In this document: in pieces, positions 1 through 5,819 of the stretch
Numbering within the stretch: position 1 is the first letter of the stretch
Layout of the letters: each line of letters opens with the position of its first letter
NCBI GenBank assembly: GCA_003483885.1
Contig: DMXI01000447.1
Coordinates: 1-6,603 of the forward strand
From: Microscillaceae bacterium
GTDB taxonomy: Bacteria; Bacteroidota; Bacteroidia; Cytophagales; Microscillaceae
Direction: 5' to 3'
Length of the DNA: 6,603 nt
The notes under the pieces: generated by a model
Databases searched by the model: none
What the model was told of the DNA's origin: nothing
The model's input: only the letters and a program-made list of their open reading frames with translations
Program-made: the position numbers and the translations under genes

Positions 1-77
1 TGTTTTGCAGGGTCTCTTTTTTTGTTTTCATCAAAAACAGATAATGCCTGGTCTCGCTCCATTTTGGTATTTGACAT
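1..77 (-). CDS. 5' end of an unidentified gene, cut by the window edge
   Basis: An open frame reads leftward from an ATG at 77 to the window edge, 25 codons without a stop. It begins MSNTKMERDQALSVFDEN and stays charged and hydrophilic, with no signal peptide or membrane segment in the visible part. A purine-rich AAGGAAA stands directly before the ATG and could serve as a ribosome binding site. A TACTTTTG box at 106-113 on the same strand is well placed as a -7 promoter element, giving a leader of about 20-25 bases. I do not recognise the family from so few residues. The second Met at codon 6 is an alternative start. The promoter-like box and ribosome binding site make a real gene likely, but a chance frame of this length cannot be excluded. 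Confidence 0.5.
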   Translation of the reverse strand, partial: MSNTKMERDQALSVFDENKKRDPAK

Positions 78-105
78 TTTCCTTTTGGTTTTATTTTTTA
101 CCTGC

Positions 106-119
106 CAAAAGTACTTTTG
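106..119. promoter_or_regulatory. Palindrome carrying back-to-back -7 boxes of divergent promoters
   Basis: CAAAAGTACTTTTG is a perfect 14-bp palindrome in the gap between the two divergent genes. Read on either strand it contains TACTTTTG, an exact match to the Bacteroidota -7 consensus TAnnTTTG. On the minus strand it sits about 29 bases before the ATG at 77. On the plus strand it would give the gene at 246 a leader of about 120 bases. Matching -33 TTTG elements are poor: on the plus strand a TTTG lies at 84-87 with a long 24-base spacer, and on the minus strand none is at the right distance. It may be a shared promoter core, an operator, or both. Confidence 0.4.
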
Positions 120-245
120 AGGTGGGGAAACGATGGGTTTAAATAAAAATCATCTTTGGGTAGCAAATTATTTTGTATCATAGCGATTTAGAAAACAAAC
201 TCTAATTACTACCTGATAAAGGTTTCCATAAACTTTGAAAATATC

Positions 246-1463
246 ATGAAAGCTAAATTAATCATCATTGGGTTGTTGTGCTTACAAACTAGTATGTGTG
301 TGCACGCGCAAGAAATATTGACCACACTGGCAAAGGCAAATCATTATGACATTCAATTTGTCCAAGGAGCGTTTTCAGGAAAAGGTTGGGCAAAGGTCAT
401 GAAAGCTGCTCAAGACCATCAATATTTTTTGATTGGAGAAGACCACGGTTTTGCTGAAATACCTCAGTTTACGGCTGCTATTGCCAAACAAATTCGTTAT
501 CAGGTATTTGTATCAGAGATAGATAGCGTTACGGCTTATTTGATGCAGGAATTAGCTAAAAAAGGACCGACAGATATTCAACAATTCCATCAGCAATATC
601 CTTCTGCATTATCATTTTATAGTGCAGTTGAAGAGTTCGAGTTAGCAAAACTTTTGGCCCAACAAAAAGCTGCATTTTGGGGATTAGATCAAGTGTCTCT
701 CTTTTCAACTGGATTGGTGCTTAATCAATTGGCTAAAAAAGCCTCTACCCAAAAAGTAAAAGCACTCGCGCTAAAATTGAGCAAAAAATCAGACCATTTA
801 TTTCAAGTAGCTACTAAAACTGGGAAATATGATACCTTATTTATTTTTTCGACGCCCAAAACCACTTTAGATCAATTAATGCAAGCTTGTGCCAATGAAA
901 ACGCGCAAGTAAAAGCATTGGCCAGGGAGTTGGCAATAACCTGGACCATTTACAACAAAGAAGGCCACTCAAGAAGGATTGCGCATATGAAGCAAAAATT
1001 GCTCAATTACTATATTTCGAATCGTTCTAAATGGCCGCGTAACGCTAAAATGTTGTTTAAGTTTGGGGCAAACCATGTAGCAAGAGGTAAAAGTTTATTG
1101 AGTAGTTATGATATTGGCAATTTGTTGGCAAATTTAGCCCATGCCGAAAACAAGCGATCTTACCATTTGATGATTGTGGGAAAAGCAGGAATGATGAATT
1201 CTTTTCTGCCTACTAAAGGAATGAATCAAAGCAAATTTGACATTACAGGTAAGAAACATCCTTTAAATGGCTTAAAACCTTTTTGTGAAGATTTAAAGCA
1301 AGGTAAATGGGCATTTTTTGATTTGAAATCTATCCGAAAAAAACTCAACAAAGAAAGAGTTTTGATCAAAAATAAAATTCTGGAAAGGGTAATTCAAGGA
1401 TATGATGGGCTAATTATCATCCCTGAGGTACAAGCTTCTCATTTATTACCAAAACGAAAATAG
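246..1463 (+). CDS. Exported erythromycin esterase / ChaN-like family protein
   Basis: This 405-residue protein starts with a Sec signal peptide: a lysine n-region, a hydrophobic stretch at about 5-14, and a probable cleavage after VHA (residue 21) before Gln22. The mature protein should therefore be periplasmic or secreted. The pattern matches the erythromycin esterase / ChaN-like hydrolase fold: GEDHG at 64-68 (the Glu-x-His pair that is catalytic in Ere enzymes), SEID at 90-93, WGLD at 145-148, GANHVARG at 274-281 (a second conserved His), and a C-terminal YDGLIIIPE at 387-394. The middle, about 155-260, is helical and lysine-rich. Length is close to the usual 400 residues of Ere-type proteins. 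The substrate cannot be read from sequence, and resistance to a drug should not be assumed because most members of this superfamily have unknown substrates. It is a single-gene unit: no same-strand neighbour is present and a hairpin terminator lies 60 bases after its stop. The start is fixed by the signal peptide. Confidence 0.8.
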   Translation: MKAKLIIIGLLCLQTSMCVHAQEILTTLAKANHYDIQFVQGAFSGKGWAKVMKAAQDHQYFLIGEDHGFAEIPQFTAAIAKQIRYQVFVSEIDSVTAYLMQELAKKGPTDIQQFHQQYPSALSFYSAVEEFELAKLLAQQKAAFWGLDQVSLFSTGLVLNQLAKKASTQKVKALALKLSKKSDHLFQVATKTGKYDTLFIFSTPKTTLDQLMQACANENAQVKALARELAITWTIYNKEGHSRRIAHMKQKLLNYYISNRSKWPRNAKMLFKFGANHVARGKSLLSSYDIGNLLANLAHAENKRSYHLMIVGKAGMMNSFLPTKGMNQSKFDITGKKHPLNGLKPFCEDLKQGKWAFFDLKSIRKKLNKERVLIKNKILERVIQGYDGLIIIPEVQASHLLPKRK

Positions 1464-1522
1464 AGCCATTCGTTGATGGCATACACAATAAAAGTCAAAA
1501 AGGGTTTTTTAGAGATTTTCTC

Positions 1523-1574
1523 AAAATACTACTTCTTGTAAAACTTTAATAAGGCTGTACAAGAAGTAGATTTT
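1523..1574. terminator. Bidirectional intrinsic terminator between convergent genes
   Basis: CTACTTCTTGTA at 1529-1540 and TACAAGAAGTAG at 1558-1569 form a perfect 12-bp stem around a 17-base loop. AAAA at 1523-1526 and TTTT at 1571-1574 flank the stem, so each strand has a short U-tract after the hairpin. It lies between the stop of the exported plus-strand protein (1463) and the stop of the small minus-strand peptide gene (1613), which is where a shared terminator would be expected. The U-tracts are only four bases long. Confidence 0.75.
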
Positions 1575-1612
1575 AGATCATTATTGAATGGACAAAAGAT
1601 TGAATCTCTTCA

Positions 1613-1759
1613 TTAATCAATGTCTCCATATTTGCATTCTGGACATCTATCAATAACAATTGAAGGTCGTCCCCCTGTAATTTTTCCTGCTTGTTGAGAA
1701 GTGAGTTTTTCAACTTTTTTACCTTGAGTAGCTTCTTTAAATGATCTGATACTTTTCAT
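1613..1759 (-). CDS. 48-residue double-glycine leader peptide, putative secreted/RiPP-like precursor
   Basis: An ATG at 1759 opens 48 codons ending in TAA. The N-terminal half is basic (MKSIRSFKEATQGKKVEK), followed by LTSQQAGKITGG at 19-30. That segment fits the L-S/T-x-x-E/Q-x-x-x-I-x-G-G leader motif of double-glycine peptides, including the GG-leader natural product precursors common in Bacteroidota. Cleavage after Gly30 would release RPSIVIDRCPECKYGDID, 18 residues with Cys39 and Cys42 in a CPEC arrangement and an acidic tail. The Cys pair could form a disulfide, bind metal, or be a target for modification; Ser33 is the only hydroxyl side chain in the core apart from Tyr44. The role is inferred from the leader alone. 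No C39-peptidase ABC transporter, radical SAM or lanthionine enzyme is in the window. Transcription ends at the hairpin at 1523-1574. A weak promoter candidate lies upstream (CACTTTTG at 1838-1845, TTTG at 1870-1873, with a long 24-base spacer). No gene-like frame competes with it here. Confidence 0.7.
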   Translation of the reverse strand: MKSIRSFKEATQGKKVEKLTSQQAGKITGGRPSIVIDRCPECKYGDID

Positions 1760-2028
1760 AAAAGTTAATGTTTAAAATGGTAAGTAATTGTTTAAATATT
1801 AACAACTATTCTGGGTACTTACTCTGCCATGGTTATACAAAAGTGAAGCAATAAATTAGAATAGAAATTCAAAATAGCCAAGATGATAAATCATCCAAGT
1901 ACTTTGAGTATGAAGTGAAGTTGATCAAAAAAACTCGATTTATCAATGCTTGGTATAAGTTTTAACAAAGAGTGTTTTTTCGATGGATACTTTGGTGCTG
2001 AGGGGATAATGCCTAACAATATGAAGGT
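1760..2028. other. AT-rich gap upstream of the peptide gene
   Basis: These 269 bases separate the peptide gene from the stop of the SirB1-like gene; both are read leftward. I see no convincing gene, and no clear hairpin terminator for the SirB1-like gene; the best candidate is a weak 5-bp CAAAG/CTTTG pairing. Small palindromes are present: TTGTTTAAATATTAACAA at 1788-1805 (one mismatched pair) and GATGATAAATCATC at about 1882-1895. A plus-strand frame without a normal start codon runs from 1855 to a stop at 1963-1965 and may be a remnant of a gene end. Confidence 0.4.
1788..1805. repeat. Near-perfect 18-bp palindrome upstream of the peptide gene
   Basis: TTGTTTAAATATTAACAA pairs with itself at eight of nine positions, with TTGTT and AACAA as the outer arms. 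It sits about 30 bases before the peptide ATG, where a repressor or activator site might be found. The sequence is AT-rich, so chance formation is quite possible, and no regulator is known for it. Confidence 0.25.
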
Positions 2029-2862
2029 TTAACTCTCCAATACTTTCAACAACTCTTTCAATTCTTTCACTTTTTCATCTTCATTGAGGCGTTCAAAAGC
2101 CACTACCAAATTACGCATTACTCGCTGGATAATCTCGAGATGGCTACAGGGATGATAGAAACGATCTGTAGGGGGGAGGTTGAGTTGAGAAATATAATTG
2201 TCTATTTCTGATTTAGAAAATACCAATCCACGATTAAAGGCATTGATATAAAACTGGGTTTCGTCGCTTTTATAAGTCAGTACAAAAATATTGGGTAGGT
2301 TGATGCCATAAATAGGCATTTTGAGTTTGTGAGCGACTAACATATACACAATACACAGCGAAATTGGATTGCCTTTGCGTGATTCCAACACCGCATTGAT
2401 CATAGAATTGCTCGGGGAATGAAAGTTTTGGGTATTGGAGCTAAACCCCAACTTGGTGAATAGAATATTATTTAGATTCTTGACTTTGTCATAAGGACTG
2501 GCATAGGTACGATGACTCAGCCAAACCTCGTAATAAATCTTGTCTACTTCCTTTTTTATTTTTCTAAGATCAAGGTCGGGATATTGAAAACAGGCTACCA
2601 ACCAAATACCTTTCATCAGGTCTTCTTGTTCATTTTCTTTCCAATCTCTAAACTTTTCCTTAAGAGCATCTAGTTGCAATGCATGAATCAGGTCCTCGAT
2701 TCGGCGTTGTACCAAAGGATTAAAATTACCTTCCCAGGCGGTTTCTAAGAATGGGATGAGTACATCTCCCATCGAGATAATTTTGTCTTCAATGTGTTGT
2801 ATTACTTCGTGGTCCTCGTCATCCAGTAAAGAAACCATCGCTTTTATTTCGTTCAAATCCAT
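2029..2862 (-). CDS. SirB1 / transglutaminase-like superfamily protein
   Basis: This 277-residue cytoplasmic protein has no signal peptide or membrane segment. Residues 1-75 are acidic and helical. The centre carries the SirB1 (Transglut_core2) signature: INAVLESRKGNPISLCIVYMLVA at about 155-177, then YGINLPNIFVLTY at 185-197, then FYINAFNRG at 204-211. The family is widespread, and its function is poorly defined. The usual P-x-H-F histidine is replaced here: residues 190-193 read P-N-I-F, so Ile192 stands where the presumed catalytic His normally is. A Cys (170) lies in the helix after the GNPISL motif. It may therefore be a non-catalytic or protein-binding member. The C-terminus (about 240-277) is helical and charged. 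It has its own promoter-like box at 2980-2987, is separated from bioA by an intrinsic terminator, and so appears to be a single-gene unit. The ATG at 2862 gives a normal N-terminus; there is no strong ribosome binding site. Confidence 0.85.
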   Translation of the reverse strand: MDLNEIKAMVSLLDDEDHEVIQHIEDKIISMGDVLIPFLETAWEGNFNPLVQRRIEDLIHALQLDALKEKFRDWKENEQEDLMKGIWLVACFQYPDLDLRKIKKEVDKIYYEVWLSHRTYASPYDKVKNLNNILFTKLGFSSNTQNFHSPSNSMINAVLESRKGNPISLCIVYMLVAHKLKMPIYGINLPNIFVLTYKSDETQFYINAFNRGLVFSKSEIDNYISQLNLPPTDRFYHPCSHLEIIQRVMRNLVVAFERLNEDEKVKELKELLKVLES

Positions 2863-2979
2863 AGTAGTATTATTGGTATCTCTTTTATTAATAAAAAGAG
2901 CGTGTCATTTGTTGGGAAATGCGGTGGGGTTGTAAATGTTGGCAAGGAAAACGCTTCCTATATAACTATGCCGCAAAAT

Positions 2980-2987
2980 CAAATATA
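2980..2987 (-). promoter_or_regulatory. Candidate -7 promoter box of the SirB1-like gene
   Basis: On the minus strand this reads TATATTTG, an exact TAnnTTTG match, followed at once by a second near match, TGATTTTG (2974-2981). It would give a leader of about 110 bases before the ATG at 2862. No TTTG lies 19-21 bases further upstream; the closest candidates are a TTTC too near and a CTTG too far, so the -33 half is unsupported. Confidence 0.4.
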
Positions 2988-3113
2988 AGCATTTTGGGCG
3001 GGAAATTTAAGCGAATACAAGGTTGATTCATAGAATGCAATGATCTGACAATGGTTTGGGAATACAATGTGTGTTACTTTTAATAAGTGTGGAGTAAATA
3101 CAGATGAGATAAG

Positions 3114-3144
3114 AAAAAAGAGAGCAGATTTTAACCACTCTCTT
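3114..3144 (-). terminator. Intrinsic terminator of bioA
   Basis: On the minus strand AAGAGAG (3144-3138) pairs with CTCTCTT (3124-3118) around a 13-base loop, and the stem runs directly into a tract of six Ts (3119-3114). It begins 11 bases after the bioA stop codon, the ideal place to end that transcript and isolate the SirB1-like gene downstream. Confidence 0.8.
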
Positions 3145-3155
3145 ACAAATGAAGT

Positions 3156-4454
3156 CTAATCTGTAAAATGATTTTCGAAAGATAAACTTTCCTGAATTGC
3201 CAGACATAATTTATCTAATGCCTCGGGTGGAGTAATAAATGGAGGCATCATATAGATCAAGTTGCGGAAAGGCCTGATCCAGACTTGGTGTTCGTTTACA
3301 AAAAACTTCTGAATATTACCTACATGTATGTTTTGATGGCATTCTACTACACCAATGGCGCCAAGCACTCGTACATCTTTTACCTGAGGAGCTGCTTGTA
3401 GAGGGGTGAGTGTTTGCTTGAGTTGTGACTCAATATTTAATACTTTGGTTTGCCAGTGGGTCGTTTCGAGTAATTCAAGACTGGCTAAAGCCGCACTACA
3501 AGCCAAGGGGTTAGCCATAAAGGTTGGCCCATGCATAAATACACCTGCTTCGCCTTCTGAAATGGTAACGGCGACTTTTTCAGTTGCTAAAGTCGTGGCC
3601 ATGGTCATTGTGCCGCCAGTTAAAGCTTTACCCAAACACATAATGTCAGGTTGAATTTGGGTATGTTCGGTAGCAAATAATTTTCCGGTACGACCAAAAC
3701 CAGTAGCGATTTCATCAAAAATCAATAGTACATCATACGCTTTACATAAAGTACTTAGGTGGTTTAAAAATTCAGGAGAGTACATGCGCATCCCACCAGT
3801 ACCTTGTACTACAGGTTCTAAAATAAAGGCGGCTGCTTCGTGGTGATGTTGTTCAAAGGCTTTCTTGAGGTTCTCTTCGTCTTGTGGATGCAAACCTTCC
3901 TCGAAACGTGAAATGGGCTGGTCTATAAAAATTTGTTGAGGCAAAAACTGGCTAAAAATATGATGCATGCCGCCTACTGGATCACAAACTGACATGGCCC
4001 CAAAAGTATCGCCGTGGTAGCCTTTTTTAATGGTCATGAGCCTCGATTTCTGGGGTTTACCTAATGAATGCCAGTATTGTAATGCCATCTTAATGGCTAC
4101 TTCTACCGATACCGAACCACTATCGCATAAAAATACTTTGTCTAATTGATCAGGTGTGATCTCCACCAGTTTTTGGCATAACCTAATGGCCGGTTCATGG
4201 GTAATACCACCAAACATCACGTGAGACATTTGGCGAATTTGCCGCTCCATTGCCTCGTTTAACGTAGGGTGATTGTATCCGTGGATGGCACACCACCAGG
4301 AGCTCATGCCATCGATGAGATTTTGCCCATTGTCGAGCTGAATGTGCACTCCCTTGGCCGATTTTACCGGATAGGTGGGCAAGGGGTTGGCCATAGAAGT
4401 ATATGGGTGCCAAATATGTTTTTGGTCAAATGCTAAATCTGCTTCTTGTAACAT
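3156..4454 (-). CDS. bioA: Adenosylmethionine-8-amino-7-oxononanoate aminotransferase (BioA)
   Basis: BioA converts 7-keto-8-aminopelargonate to 7,8-diaminopelargonate in the cytoplasm using S-adenosylmethionine as amino donor, the antepenultimate step of biotin synthesis. The protein is a complete 432-residue class III PLP aminotransferase. It shows HIWHPYTSM at 13-21 (substrate-binding Tyr18), DGMSSWWCAIHGYNHP at 48-63, the phosphate-binding DSGSVSVEVAIKMA at 111-124, GYHGDTFGAM at 145-154 (Tyr146 stacking on PLP), DEIATGFGRTG at 247-257 (Asp247 binding the pyridine nitrogen), LGKALTGG at 274-281 with the Schiff-base Lys276, HGPTFMANPLACSAA at 308-322, and WIRPFRNLIYMMPP at 392-405 (Arg394 equivalent to the carboxylate-binding Arg of E. 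coli BioA). Tyr18 and the WW pair fit BioA rather than other class III enzymes. No other biotin gene is in the window, so bioA is away from bioB/F/D here. It lies 84 bp after the M50 protease gene on the same strand and ends at a strong terminator. Confidence 0.97.
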   Translation of the reverse strand: MLQEADLAFDQKHIWHPYTSMANPLPTYPVKSAKGVHIQLDNGQNLIDGMSSWWCAIHGYNHPTLNEAMERQIRQMSHVMFGGITHEPAIRLCQKLVEITPDQLDKVFLCDSGSVSVEVAIKMALQYWHSLGKPQKSRLMTIKKGYHGDTFGAMSVCDPVGGMHHIFSQFLPQQIFIDQPISRFEEGLHPQDEENLKKAFEQHHHEAAAFILEPVVQGTGGMRMYSPEFLNHLSTLCKAYDVLLIFDEIATGFGRTGKLFATEHTQIQPDIMCLGKALTGGTMTMATTLATEKVAVTISEGEAGVFMHGPTFMANPLACSAALASLELLETTHWQTKVLNIESQLKQTLTPLQAAPQVKDVRVLGAIGVVECHQNIHVGNIQKFFVNEHQVWIRPFRNLIYMMPPFITPPEALDKLCLAIQESLSFENHFTD

Positions 4455-4472
4455 GTGTTTCTCAAAAGATGA

Positions 4473-4505
4473 TCATCCTGTATTTGTTATAATCTACCAG
4501 GATGA
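4473..4505. promoter_or_regulatory. Inverted repeat in the leader of bioA, with a possible promoter just upstream
   Basis: TCATCCTG (4473-4480) and CAGGATGA (4498-4505) are perfect 8-bp inverted arms separated by 17 bases, ending 18 bases before the bioA ATG. A -7-like TACGACTTTG lies just upstream on the minus strand (4515-4524), although it has four rather than two bases between TA and TTTG and no recognisable -33 element. The repeat would then fall at the start of the bioA transcript, a suitable position for an operator or a leader stem-loop. The spacing resembles BirA operators, which are also widely spaced palindromes, but the arm sequence does not match the known TTGTAAACC-type arms. 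Alternatively it helps end the M50 transcript, though there is no proper U-tract. Confidence 0.4.
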
Positions 4506-4538
4506 ATAATGAAACAAAGTCGTAAATTTAATAGAGGA

Positions 4539-5747
4539 TTAATTGGGGTAATTATTTTCGTTGGAATTTTTTAAAGAATCGTTTTCCTTCATTTCCAAAA
4601 CCTTTTGCTCTACTTGAGTAGGGATTTCGTCGATACCCTTGGCTTTAAAGTAAAGAGGCTGGGGACTAAAGCAAAGCACAAATACCAAGAGAGTAAACCA
4701 ACCTAAAATTTTACGGGGTAGATTCAAAGGTTGATCTTCTTGAGCAGTTGGATGATAAATGCCCAATATTCTCCCTAATAAAAAAGCAAACACCAACCAA
4801 CCTAAAAAGCCTTTGATATCAGGAAAAAAGAAGGAAAATAGGAATTGGGCGGTAAAGATGGACAAAGCTGCTAATAAAATGTTTTTTCGTCCTTCGAGTG
4901 CTTTGGAGAATATAATGTACAAGAATAGCAAGTATAGAGGTGCATATAAGAGTAAATCTTTGAGAGGTAGGTGAGGGGTAACCAAGCCTAATCCAGCAAA
5001 AAACACAAACGCCACAAACAATATAAACGCCACATCTCGATGGCGTTTGTAGCCAATAAGTGCGTATAAGATATGCCCTCCGTCGAGTTGTCCAATAGGC
5101 AACAAATTCAAAGCAGTAAAAAATAAGCCAAAAAAACCAGCCATCAGCCAAGGGTAGTGAATCATGTTGTAGTGGCTAGGTACCAAGGCAGGGTCAGCGA
5201 TGGTATTTTCAAGAAACATGAAAATGAGATTGTTGCCCAGTACCAAATACTCGGTGTTTTCGGTAGTGGCAGTGATAGGCTGTTGAGCCATAATGGTATA
5301 TAAATACTCAGCGGGAGGCAAATGAGTAAAGCCATAAATGAGCACCCCTAATGCTACTACAAAACCCGCCAAGGGGCCCGCTACGCCAATGTCAAAAAAC
5401 AATTTGCGAGAGCGGAGGTTTTCTTTGATGCGAATAAAGGCCCCCATGGTACCAATGGTAAAAGAAAAGCCAAGCCAAAGCGGAATATAAAAGGGAAGAC
5501 TTACTTTGACCTTGTGCCAGCGTGCGGTAAAGTAATGCCCAAACTCGTGTACGGTGAGAAAGCCCAAAAAAGGCAGCGAAAAAGCAAGTCCTCGCAGAAA
5601 CTTTTCTTTGGTAACCCAGCTCCAAGCCTCTTTATCTACAAAAATTAACCGACCGTGGGTCCACTCAGTGCCTGCCAGAGTGGTGGTAATAATGGTGACC
5701 AAAAACAACAACAAGTGAATGCCGTAAGACTTTACTTTTTTGCGCAT
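4539..5747 (-). CDS. M50-family site-2-type intramembrane metalloprotease
   Basis: This is a polytopic inner-membrane zinc protease of 402 residues. Membrane segments are visible at about 9-25, 51-72, 88-106, 120-140, 199-215, 238-255, 266-280, 290-308, 314-330 and 347-361. The zinc-binding HEFGH is at 67-71 within the second segment (His67, Glu68, His71). The third ligand is Asp222 in NLLPIGQLDGGH (214-225). GTMGAFIRIKE (99-109) and the FDIGVAGPLAGF stretch (118-129) match the S2P-like group that includes bacterial and plant EGY-type proteins. No PDZ domain is present, unlike RseP. The catalytic set is complete, so it should be active, with unknown membrane-protein substrates; other site-2 proteases cut anti-sigma factors or signal peptides. 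The C-terminal tail (about 365-402) is soluble and charged. It follows the HAD gene by 72 bp and precedes bioA by 84 bp on the same strand, so co-transcription is possible. No anti-sigma factor gene is adjacent. Confidence 0.9.
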   Translation of the reverse strand: MRKKVKSYGIHLLLFLVTIITTTLAGTEWTHGRLIFVDKEAWSWVTKEKFLRGLAFSLPFLGFLTVHEFGHYFTARWHKVKVSLPFYIPLWLGFSFTIGTMGAFIRIKENLRSRKLFFDIGVAGPLAGFVVALGVLIYGFTHLPPAEYLYTIMAQQPITATTENTEYLVLGNNLIFMFLENTIADPALVPSHYNMIHYPWLMAGFFGLFFTALNLLPIGQLDGGHILYALIGYKRHRDVAFILFVAFVFFAGLGLVTPHLPLKDLLLYAPLYLLFLYIIFSKALEGRKNILLAALSIFTAQFLFSFFFPDIKGFLGWLVFAFLLGRILGIYHPTAQEDQPLNLPRKILGWFTLLVFVLCFSPQPLYFKAKGIDEIPTQVEQKVLEMKENDSLKNSNENNYPN

Positions 5748-5819
5748 TGAATAAAATTAGCAAATCAACTCGGAAAAACAAATATCGGTTTTATGTCCGT
5801 TTGAATTGATTCAGGATCA

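Noticed and set aside
1882..1895. GATGATAAATCATC palindrome
   Set aside because: A two-base loop and AT-rich arms with no U-tract give no support for a terminator or operator.
2919..3026. 35-codon plus-strand ORF beginning MRWGCKCWQG, with an internal GG
   Set aside because: It overlaps the promoter-like box of the minus-strand SirB1-like gene, has no ribosome binding site or promoter of its own, and does not show a leader pattern before its GG.
3406..3654. 82-codon plus-strand frame
   Set aside because: It lies wholly inside bioA on the opposite strand, and its residues are the antisense of conserved BioA motifs.
4195..4413. 72-codon minus-strand frame
   Set aside because: It is an out-of-frame shadow within bioA, with no family features.
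4759..5151. Frames of 71 codons (+) and 110 codons (-), with a further 77-codon minus frame at 5392-5625
   Set aside because: All are within the M50 protease gene, whose membrane segments and zinc motifs account for the sequence.
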